From: Protea cynaroides
Taxonomy: Eukaryota; Streptophyta; Magnoliopsida; Proteales; Proteaceae
Direction: 5' to 3'
NCBI GenBank assembly: GCA_028583415.1
Contig: CM053270.1
Coordinates: forward strand, 49,244,663-49,308,662
Length of the DNA stretch: 64,000 nucleotides
The notes below the pieces were generated by a model that had not been told where the DNA came from, ran no database searches, and was given only the letters and a program-made list of their open reading frames with translations. The first letter of the stretch is position 1, and each line of letters starts with the position of its first letter. Shown piece after piece: positions 1 to 8,955 of the stretch. The position numbers and the translations under genes are program-made.

Positions 1-194
1 CCTGTAGGAATGATGTGGACGTCGAAACACGGAACCAAAATGACCAATATAGCGGAGTGACACTGTAGCAACTCAGAAGTGGAAGACGAGTCGAAACGGG
101 GAAGGAATAATGGGAAATGGATCCAGAATCGGACCTTAAAAATCTGATTTTTGGTCCGGGGGTTAGAGAATTCGACCAGGATAATCGACCCCCA

Positions 195-400
195 CATCGA
201 TCCCCATATCGACCCCCAGCTTTCGGGAACCTGACAAAAAACCAGGGGTCGCACCTGGGGGTCGGGCATCCATCGACCCCCGTATCGACCCCCAGCTCTT
301 GGGAATCTGACAGGAAACCCGGGGTCGCACCTGGGGGTCGGACACCCATCGACCCCCACATCGACCCCCGGCTCTCGGGAAGAATAGGTACATTCCCAGG
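195..400 (+). repeat. 76-bp tandem repeat in the T1 leader
   Basis: Units start at 195, 271 and 347, about 2.5 copies. Each carries facing CGACCCCC and GGGGGTCG blocks around a CTCGGGAA-like core. A shorter, diverged version lies at about 46270-46440 in copy A of the array. Copy B has lost it by a deletion near 55785. The open frames here on both strands are compositional. Confidence 0.8.
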
Positions 401-529
401 TTCAGATACTGAGGGTCGGACATACCATCGACCCTGCATAGAAAAGATAGTATTTTTCATAGAATGATCTAAATTTTTTGAAAATATCATCGGTTAGCGT
501 GCCTACATGAAGTATAAATGATTGCCTCA

Positions 530-550
530 CGTTTGTTAATGATTTTTCAG
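530..550 (+). promoter_or_regulatory. Candidate splice acceptor upstream of gag
   Basis: A T-rich tract ends in TTTTTCAG at 550, 22 bp before the gag ATG. The same TTTTCAG/GC context recurs before gag in copies A (AG at 46151-46152, minus strand) and B (55681-55682, minus strand). Paired with the CAG/GTATGG donor in the LTR it would remove the rest of the LTR and most of the leader. Splicing itself is inferred. Confidence 0.5.
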
Positions 551-572
551 GCATCACCAATATCAGAGGAAA

Positions 573-1936
573 ATGGCTGGACGTAGAGTAACTAGGCAAA
601 GCCGAAACGCAGTTCCACCACCACCACCTGTGGAGGAAACTAGTTAAGAAAATATATATGCACAGGGAAACCCACAGGTTGCACCACCAGTAAATCCGAT
701 TCAGGCAAATCCTACAAACTTGCCACCTCCACCACCAGAGCTAGCAACCGTGGTTATGAACTTATCGCAACAGCTGCAACAAATGCAATACGCACAGGCT
801 CAAATATAAGCAGCAATAGGGATTATGTTCCAGGCAGCCCATGCTACACCAATGCCGACTGGAAAAACCAGTGCAGCACCGGTGGGTAACCACCCAGCAC
901 CCCAAACACCTCAACCACCAGCTGCATAGATTCCAGTACCAGGTCTGGAAGCAGCTCAGGTTAATTATCAGTATCCACAACCTATGTTTGGGGCATACCC
1001 CCAAAATCAGTTGGATCACTCTCGACTGGTTGAGAGATTCTTGAAGATGAAGCCCAAGGAATTTAACGGTAAACCGTCTGATCCTTTATGGCCAGCACAT
1101 TGGATCTACGAGATGGAGAGAAATTTTCTTATGATGACTATTACAGAAGAAGAAAAGGTATTATGTGCCACCTTCATGCTAAAAGGCGATGCACATCATT
1201 GGTGGAAATTGACTAGGGCCTATCTATTAACCAAGCACGCCCTATTGACTTGGGCTATATATAAAGAAGCTTTCTTTGAGAAGTACTTTCCCCGAAGCTT
1301 CAAAGATTCTATGGAGAAGGAGTTCCTGAGTTTATATTAGGGCCAGATGTCCGTGGATGCATATCAACAGCGTTATGAAGAGCTGTTTTTCTTTGCACCA
1401 CTTAGTATGCAAGAAGAAAACACTAAGACCCGTAGGTTTGTCACGGGACTTAGAGGGAGCATCAGAGAGCATGTTCTAGGCTTGGAGAAGAAGGTATGTA
1501 ATGAAGCTGTGTAAATTGCTCGAGTTATTGAATCGAGCCAAAAGGAAAGCTATTTTACACAGAACAGAGGTATGAAAAGGCCAGCCGGATACCACCTGTA
1601 CGAGATCCTGGTTGAACCATTGGTTTGCTAGCGGTTCATCACACCATTCTGAAGTGTACGGAATTGGGGTGTGACAACTTGGTATCAGAGTAGGACATTT
1701 AAACCCTTCCGTGCTCAAGGCTTTGTTACTGCACCCAAGACTACCCCAGTAATTCGACAGCAGCCAAAGCCAAATTCTGAAGGTCCGAAATGTTATAACT
1801 GCAACCAAGCGGGACATATTGCAAGGAGTGTCCTAAGCCCAAGAAGCAGTTACATCAAGGACGAGTATATGCTGTTACATTTGAGGATGCTGCCGCATCA
1901 CCCGATGTGGTTACAGGTATGACTGAAACCTTTTAA
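573..1936 (+). pseudogene. gag: gag of T1, broken
   Basis: Gag forms the virus-like particle and binds the element RNA in the cytoplasm. The start is ATG 573, equivalent to the gag starts of copies A and B. A proline- and glutamine-rich N-terminus is followed by a retrotransposon gag core at about 1045-1560 (FNGKPSDPLWPAHW and FMLKGDAHHWW are readable), then a CCHC knuckle at about 1794-1835, whose second half is disturbed relative to the intact T2 motif. In-frame stops occur near 645, 808, 926, 1339 and 1512, most of them CAA/CAG to TAA/TAG. Sequence between about 1589 and 1693 is replaced by an LTR end plus primer site. The natural stop is TAA 1934-1936, inside the intron-like segment. Confidence 0.9.
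1585..1693 (+). repeat. LTR end plus primer-binding site lodged in gag
   Basis: The segment matches the last ~90 bp of the T1 LTR (compare 7680-7770), ends in GGGGTGTGACA at 1676, and continues into TGGTATCAGAG (1680-1690), the initiator-Met tRNA primer site. It replaces about 33 bp that T2 keeps at about 26630-26660. The left junction falls on a CCGG shared by gag and LTR. Confidence 0.85.
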
Positions 1937-1985
1937 AGTTGTATTACATTGTATGAGCATGTAGACTAAGTAAAATAAATCACAG
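1917..1985 (+). other. Intron-like segment between gag and protease (69 bp)
   Basis: The donor is ACAG/GTATGACT and the acceptor is AATCACAG; the segment is AT-rich and holds the gag stop. Removing it joins gag to the protease frame. The equivalents are 70 bp in T2 and 68 bp in copies A and B. Splicing is inferred from the site sequences and the frame arithmetic. Confidence 0.5.
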
Positions 1986-4900
1986 ATATCATACCTATAA
2001 ATGGCATACCCGCCAGAGTACTCTTCGATTCGGGAGCTACTCATTCTTTTATACCGGTGTCATTTGGAAAGAAGCTGAATTTACCCATCAAAACATTGGA
2101 CCACACACTACTTGTACGGTCATCGATGGGGCTAGAAGTGGAGTTAGAGAAAAGTTATGGGCCATGTCCAGTTCTCATTGGCGAGAAAACCTTAGATGCA
2201 ACCTTGATCCAACTTGGGATGGCAGACTTCGACGTCATCTTGGGAATGGACTGGTTAGCTCGGCATTCGGCAAACCTATTATGTGCCGAAAAGAAGCTAA
2301 CATTTAGAGATAAAGAAGGAGCAGAATTCAATTTTGTGGGAACAAAACTTTCTCGTAAACGCAAGTTCATACTATCAGCACTAAAGGCGAAGAAGTGCCT
2401 TGAGAAGGGAGCAGTCGGATATCTAGTATCAGTGGTCGACCTTACCAAAGAAGCACCACGGATGGAAGATATTGATGTCGTGCGGGATTACCCCGACGTA
2501 TTTCCTGAGGAACTAACAGGATTACCACCCGACCGAGCCACAGAGTTTGTGATAGATCTTATACCTGGAGCCGCACCAGTATCAAAATCACCCTACCGAA
2601 TGGCTCCTACTGAATTGAAGGAATTGAAAGTACAACTACAAGAACTACTGGACAAGGGTTATATTCGACCCAGTATATCACCATGGGGAGCGCCAGTATT
2701 GTTCGTAAAGAAGAAGGATGGTAGCGTTCGATTATGTATCGATTATCGGGAGTTGAACAAACTGACAATCAAGAATCGATATCCACTACCTCGGATCGAT
2801 GACTTGTTCGATCAGTTGTGAGGAGCAAAGATATTTTCTAAGATCGATCTTCGATCAGGCTACCATCAGTTGAAGATTAAAGATGGTGATATTCCTAAGA
2901 CATCTTTCAGAACCAGATATGGACATTATGAATTCTTGGTCATGTCTTTTGGATTAACAAACGCACCAGCAACTTTCATGGAACTTATGAACTGGGTTTT
3001 CCACGATATGTTGGATACGTCGGTTATCATATTTATTGATGACATATTGGTATATTCCAACGACAAGGAAACTCATATTAAGAATCTAAACGCCGCTCTA
3101 CAGCGTTTAAGGAAAGAGAAGCTATATGCCAAATTTACCAAATGTGAGTTTTGGCTAAGTGAAGTCGCCTTCCTAGGCCATGTAGTATCCAGGAAGGAAT
3201 CAAAGTGGACCCCAAACAAAATCGGGCTATTGTAAAGTGGGAAGCACCAAAGAGCATTGCAGAAATTAGAAGTTTTCTGGGTCTCGCTGGTTATTATCGA
3301 AGATTTATGGAAGACTATTCCCGGATTGCCGTACCTCTCACCAGTCTGACTAAGAAAGGTGAAAAGTTTGTGTGGATGGATAAATGCGAGAAGAGCTTCC
3401 AAACCCTGAAGACCAGATTGATATCCGCTCTGATTTTGACTATTCCTGTTCTCGGACAGCCATTTACCCTGTACACTGATGCATCAGGATTGGGATTAGG
3501 ATGTGTGCTTATCTAAGGAGAACAAGTAGTTGCTTATGCCTCAAGATAGTTAAAGACACATGAGAAAAATTATCCCACTCATGATTTAGAGTTGGCGGCA
3601 GTAGTACATGCTGTCAAGATATGGAGACATTACCTATACGGAGAGAAGTTCCAGATTAAATCAGACCATAAAAGTCTTACTTATTTATTTAATCAAAAGG
3701 AGTTGAATATGAGACAAAGAAGATGGCTGGAACTATTGAAGGACTATGATTGTGATATCCAGTATCATCCAGGGAAAGCTAATGTAGTAGCGGATGCGTT
3801 GAGCAGAAAGGCAATGATAAAATCTCAAGGAGAGGTTAGCACAACTGCAGCAATGTGTACTACCGGAATGGTATTCAATCACGACAATGAGCAGTATGTG
3901 ATAGATATACCGGATGGATCAACCAACCAAGGGTTTATTCATTGGTTTCCAAATATGTTCACTGCAATGAAGATTATACCGGATATAATTGATGAAATGA
4001 AGACAACTATCAAGGCAGACCCTTACCTGAGAACGGTACAAGAAGACATCGAAAAAGGTAGAACTAACCCTGAGTTCACCTTGGACGAAGAAAAGGTATT
4101 GAAGTACAAGGGAAGAATATGTGTACCTGAAATAGAAAGTGTGGACATTAGACACCGATTGATGAAAGAAGCCCCTACCACCATTTATTCGATACATCCT
4201 GGAAGTACAAAAATGTATCATGATCTAAAGAAACTATATTGGTGGAGAGGAATGAAAGCAGATGTAGCTAAGTTTGTGTCTCAATGCCTAAATTGTCAGA
4301 AAGTAAAGGTTGAACGATAAAGACCCATAGGACTGTTACAGCCGTTACCGGAACCAGCATGGAAATGGGACTGCATCACCATGGACTTCGTCACAGGGTT
4401 ACCATTAACTCCTCGAGTAGTTGACGCAGTTTGGGTGATTGTAGACCGTCTGACCAAAACAGCTTGCTTTATACCGATACGACCTCAGTATACACTAGAA
4501 AGGTTAGCAAAGCTGTATGTGGATAATATTGTTCGATTATACGGTGTACTAGAGAGCATTGTGTCCGATAAAGATCCACGATTTACTTCCAAGTTTTGGG
4601 AAGGATTGCAAAAGGCTATGGGTACAACATTGAAATTTAGTACTGCATTCCATCCACAGACAGATGGACAGTCAGAGCGTACAATTCAGATTCTAGAAGA
4701 TATGCTACGAGCATGTGTGATTGACTTTAAAGGATCATGGGATGAAAAGCTACCACTGATCGAGTTCGCCTATAACAATAGCTATCAGGCTACTATACAG
4801 ATGTCACCCTATGAAGCACTGTATGGCAGAAAGTGTCGAACTCCTTTATTTTGGAATGAAGTTGGGGAACGTAGTCTCGTTGGACCAGAATTTGTTGAAG

Positions 4901-5475
4901 AGACTTGTCGAGTGGTTAACATTATCAAGGAACGAGTGAGAACATCCCAGAATCGTCAGAAGCAATATGCAGATACTCGACGCAGAGATCATGAGTTCGT
5001 TGTGGGTGAAAAGGTATTCTTGAAGGTATCACCTATGCGAGGTCTGAAACGGTTCGGACAGAAAGGGAAACTAAGTCCAAGATATGTCGGGCCATATGAG
5101 ATTCTAGCTAAGCGTGGGAAAGTGGCCTACCAGTTAGCACTACCACCATCTATGTCAAGTGTGCATGACGTATTTCATATTTCATTATTGAAGAATTTTT
5201 TCAAAGATCCAACGCACGTTCTGACAGTAGATCTGCCTGATTTAACTGAAGATTTGACTTTTGAAGTAACACCAGCTGAAATCACCAGCCGAAAGGTTCA
5301 ACGACTACGCAACCGAGATATCTATTATGTCAAGGTCACTTGGAGAAGTAGAGACATGGAAGAAATTACATGGGAAGAAGAGAATGCTATGCGAAAGCAA
5401 TACCCTCACTTATTCGACTCAGAAGGTATGAACAATTTCGGGGAGGAAATTTTTATAAGTAGGGGGGAGTTGTAA
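1986..5475 (+). pseudogene. pol: pol of T1 (PR-RT-RH-INT-chromodomain), broken
   Basis: Pol encodes the enzymes that copy element RNA to DNA and integrate it. In order: protease with FDSGATH near 2026-2046; reverse transcriptase about 2550-3200 with FIDDILVYS near 3034-3060; RNase H from about 3460 with YTDASGLGLG; integrase zinc finger about 4190-4310 (H..H..CLNCQK); integrase core from 4381 with DFVTGLP and an HPQTDGQSE box near 4650; chromodomain about 5270-5420 ending in MRKQYPHLF. Stops or frameshifts occur at about 2819, 3190-3232, 3515, 3548 and 4318. The stop at 3548 (CAG to TAG) is shared with T2. The pol stop TAA 5473-5475 lies inside the 3' LTR, so pol overlaps the polypurine tract. 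Confidence 0.93.
5457..5470 (+). other. Polypurine tract of T1
   Basis: AAGTAGGGGGGAGT lies directly before the TGTAAGACCC LTR start. It is the expected plus-strand primer for reverse transcription and also codes the last residues of pol. Confidence 0.9.
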
Positions 5476-5833
5476 GACCCCTATCAAACTAACCCGGTCT
5501 TACCACCTTGAACCAGATTTATCCATCATGGATGAGCCAAATGGATCAAGTGCGTGAAGGAGATCACGATCCCAAGTATTAAACTGACCCAAAAACACTT
5601 AAATTAAGGAGAGGGTCGCATACCCAGCAAGGGAGGGTCGGACCCCCAAGACAAAAGTCAGACCCCCCGTTTTACTTGGGGGGTCAGACACTTCAGGAAC
5701 CAGGGGTCGACGGGATCTCCGACCCCCCCTATCAACCCCTGGTACTCGGTAAATTTGAAAACTAGAAAAGTTTCCTAATTTCGATGGGATTCCTTCCAAA
5801 TCTCAATGGAACTTATTTTAGGAGTTTCTACTC

Positions 5834-5841
5834 TATAAATA
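5834..5841 (+). promoter_or_regulatory. TATA box of the T1-family LTR
   Basis: TATAAATA about 365 bp into the LTR, followed by a pyrimidine stretch and a purine-rich leader. Copies A and C have the same box on the minus strand (near 40945 and 59685). In T2 it is degraded to TATTTAAA (near 24501 and 30805). It implies a short U3 and a long transcribed R-U5. Confidence 0.7.
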
Positions 5842-5980
5842 GGACGTCCCTAAGCCTCTTTTACTCTTTTTACAACCCTAATTGAATTAAGAGAAAGAGA
5901 AGAGAAGGAAGAGATGGAAAAAGAAGTAAAGAAGAGAAGAAAGCAAAAGGAGAAGAGTTGCAGAGAAGGAGTATTCTTCT

Positions 5981-5990
5981 CAGGTATGGA
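5981..5990 (+). promoter_or_regulatory. Candidate splice donor in the LTR leader
   Basis: TTCTCAG/GTATGG, donor G at 5984. The same site is present in both T2 LTRs (intron side starting 24653 in the 5' LTR) and in all three LTRs of the minus-strand array. Possible acceptors are the GATGCAG before the LTR exon at 7367 and the TTTTCAG before gag. Confidence 0.5.
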
Positions 5991-6775
5991 TACTAATTTC
6001 ATGAATCGCTAAAGACCTTAGGATAGGTAATGCAGAGAGTATGATCTCAAAGAAACCCAAACCATCAACCTATGGTTGGGTTTTCATGGAAAACCATGGG
6101 GGAAAATCATGAAAGCCATATAGGGGGTAGAATCATGGTTCTAGACCATAGAACATGTGTATAATGGATTATAGGAACAAGCCATAGGACCCCAAACACG
6201 AAGAATGGATTTAAGGAAGAAAATCGACCAAAACCCACAGGGGGTCGCATGGGGGGTCGATGGCCAATCGACCCTACCAGACCCTGAGCATCGACCCCCA
6301 GTGTTCGGGAAGTCTAGAATAGGGGTGGTCGCACCCAGGGTCGATCATTACTCCGACCCTACCTCCGACCCCTAGTTAAAAACATGGTTTTTAAATTCAG
6401 AATTAATTCTAATTAAATTCTATCGACTTTGTTAGGTTTTCTAGCAATATAATAAAAATATAAAGGTGATCTTAAAGCTTGTAAGAGGATCTATTAGCAA
6501 GCTAAGGTGAGGAAACAGAACTCTAAACTAATTGGTTAATAATAAACTATTTTCTCTTTTCTTGAGTCCAATGCCATGCTTGATTCTATGCGAATATGTT
6601 TGTAATGTGCATACAACATGTCATCCAATATTTTTATTATTTTTTCATGCATATTTACTTTATTGTTTATAACATGATGATGATGATGATGATGATAATA
6701 ATAGGCATGTGAATGTATGTGTGTGGTTGGTATACTTGATGCGAGGGAGTATCAGGAGAGGTGTGATGGGAACGT

Positions 6776-7209
6776 CAATAAATGTTAACCTTTGGCGGGT
6801 CTCAGCACTTTAGCTCTATCTCTAACTCAAGTCTTGTGCATTAGCATCGTCGTATCGCCATTACTTTAGCAGAACTATTACATCGTAGAGTATCAGAGGA
6901 GATGGTCTCGGTCCTTGTAGTCTCTGACTCTACCGGGGGGTCTTAGCTCTATCTCTATGGATGTTCTGAGGGATGCTAGGGTGAGGCCTTGGATACACTG
7001 TTTGGCATTAGGATTGGTTAGTTGCAAGCCCAATTTACAAGCCCTCGCCAGCAGGGGCTTACGTGTTGGTATGGCACTGTACAACAATAAACGTTAACCT
7101 TTGTTGTACAATGTTATGGTAGGGTGGATGGAGACGACAATAAACGTTAACCTTTGGGCGGACTTCCACACCCTGTGTATAGAGGCGGGGTCAATAAATG
7201 TTAACCTTG
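6776..7209 (+). repeat. Dispersed CAATAAACGTTAACCTTTG motif, four copies
   Basis: Copies start at 6776, 7085, 7138 and 7192. The second sits between TGTACAAC (7078-7085) and GTTGTACA (7103-7110), giving a hairpin. Both T2 LTRs carry the four copies at equivalent places (near 25420, 25731, 25785 and 25838 in the 5' LTR). Older related LTRs lack it at these places. Confidence 0.8.
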
Positions 7210-7366
7210 ACCACCCAACCTTTCTATTACGCATTGCAAACTTTAAACCAGACCAAAGATATGAATTGACTGCATGCATATGTATTGTTGTATTGTTTTG
7301 TTTGCTCACTGAGCTATGATGTGTTCTCACCCCCTCGACGTCGAATATTTTTAGTTGATGATGCAG

Positions 7367-7488
7367 GTACTACAGTCGAAGATTATGTCAACGCTCCAGT
7401 GTATGGTCACGTGGCGGCGATGGAAGTTGAAGATGAAGTTGATACACATGATTCCTCTTGCGAGTGCAACTCATGTGTATTCGATTAG
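7367..7488 (+). CDS. Conserved coding-like exon inside the LTR (CECNSC peptide)
   Basis: The function is unknown to me. The 122-nt segment follows GATGATGCAG, a good splice acceptor. It encodes about 40 residues with the readable core VEDYVNAPVYG and the C-terminal SCECNSCVFD before TAG. Copies of exactly 122 nt occur at 32340-32461 (+), 39337-39458 (-), 48863-48984 (-) and 58106-58227 (-). Diverged versions lie in LTR 2a, 2b, 2c and LTR3. Differences between families fall largely at third codon positions. The N-terminus is uncertain: an upstream exon ending at 5983 joins in frame, but only T1 has an ATG there. Unspliced reading from about 7285 is also open. Confidence 0.5.
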
Positions 7489-7770
7489 ATTTTTAGTTTT
7501 TCTTATTTGGATTTATTAAAGACATGTATTTGATACTTATTTATGTCTTAGTTGATACAGAATAATTTGATATTTAAATATTAATATCACAGTAGATTCT
7601 CAGTTCATTTTACTATAAAACTTCCGCTATTGTATATTTACTCTGATTATGAATGTGGATATATGAGGTTTAGATCAACCGGATACCACCTGTACGAGAT
7701 CCTGGTTGAACCGTTTGTTTGCTAGCTGTTCATCACACCATTCTGAAGTGTGCAGAATTGGGGTGTGACA

Positions 7771-8955
7771 CAAACAGTAAAAAACTAAAAATCAGTAAAT
7801 TTTGATAATGTGGTTGCATTTTTGAGGGGTGTGATCTACCACACATGAGACCACACAACTTGTGGTTGCATATTTGAGACGTGTGGTCGATCGATTCTGC
7901 GACCACACGTCAGACCACACGATGTTGAACTGACTCTGTGTTTAGGAAACTTCTATAATTTGAGGGGATCTCTTTCCTAATTGAAAGATGACTCTATATG
8001 GAGGTTTTCCCTCTATAAGACACCTATCAGTGATCTGTTTTGATTTTTGACTACTGTAACACATTACACATGAATCCTAACTTAAATTTATACAATTTTT
8101 AGGTCATTAAATTGATTCAAAGAGAATTACAAGGCTTGAAAGGAGATCAAGTTTTGCTAACAGGTGATGGAACAAGACCTAGACTAACTGGATAATAATA
8201 AACTGTTATTTTATTGAGTCCAATGTCATGATTGATTCTACGCTTGTATGCTTGTAATGTGCATCTCACATGTCATCCAATATTACTATTATTACTGTTC
8301 ACGCATATTTACTTTTGTCTTTTACTACCATGTTGATTGGTGATGCTAGGAATAGGCATGTGACTGTGTGTGTGTGGTTAGTGTGCTGGATGCGAGTGAA
8401 GCATCAGGACGAGGAAGTGGCATTGTGGTCTTTGACCTGGTCACCAGATTCAAGCTCTATTTCTATTCAAGTCTTGCCCATTGACATCGTCATATCGTCA
8501 TTACCTTAGCAGAACTATTACGTTGTAGAGCATCAAGGGAGGTGATCTTGGACCGTGTGGTCCTTGACTCTACCAGGGGGATTTAGCTCTATCTAAGGGA
8601 TGCTGGGGTGAGGCCTTGGATACACTGGATGACAATTATGATTGGTTAGCTGCGAGCCCAGTTTGCAAGCCCTCGCCAATAGGGGTTTACATGTTGGTAT
8701 GGGTAGGGCATCAGGGGAAATATTAGAGGTGTTTGATCCAGACACTTTAGCTCTATCTCTATTCCATGGTGGGTGCATGTGGGATGACAATGGTGCTTAA
8801 TCCATTTGGTGGATTCACATACTTGTGTATAGAGGTGCGGTGGCTGCCAATCCTTTCTATAGCATATTGCAAACTTAAAAATCAGACCAAAGATATGAAT
8901 TGCATGCATGCATATGTTCGTTGCATTGTTTTGTTTGCTTACTGAGTCATGATGT
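7771..8955 (+). repeat. Old LTR 2a, left part
   Basis: Diverged relative of the T1 LTR. It has facing TGTGGTCG and CGACCACAC blocks (about 7810-7925) where T1 has GGGTCG/CGACCC. It is interrupted after GATGT (8951-8955) by the LARD and resumes at 23033. Its 5' part is missing because T1 ends directly against it. Frames near 8270-8970 are not conserved and look spurious. Confidence 0.75.

Larger units (their letters stand above)
1..7770 (+). mobile_element. Tekay/Del-type Ty3/gypsy element T1, 5' LTR outside the window
   Basis: Internal region followed by a full 3' LTR. Seen in order: GGTCG-rich leader, gag with a CCHC knuckle, protease, reverse transcriptase, RNase H, integrase, C-terminal chromodomain, polypurine tract and LTR. 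The chromodomain places it among chromoviruses, and the fit is best with the Tekay/Del lineage. Many stop codons, mostly CAA/CAG to TAA/TAG, make it non-autonomous. The window opens inside the leader, at a point equivalent to the first splice donor of the antisense gene seen at 46.6 and 55.8 kb, so T1 may carry that gene upstream of the window. Confidence 0.93.
5471..7770 (+). repeat. 3' LTR of T1 (2300 bp)
   Basis: It starts TGTAAGACCC and ends GGGGTGTGACA. From 5' to 3' it holds: a GGTCG-rich U3; a TATA box at 5834; a purine-rich leader; a CAG/GTATGG donor after 5983; more facing CGACCC/GGGTCG blocks (about 6240-6380); a GATGAT microsatellite near 6674; a four-fold CAATAAACGTTAACC motif; and a conserved coding-like exon at 7367-7488. 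It is homologous over its length to the LTRs of T2 and of the 39-60 kb array. Confidence 0.93.

Noticed and set aside
163..423. Antisense frame in the T1 leader
   Set aside because: A by-product of the 76-bp GGTCG repeat; not preserved in copy A or B.
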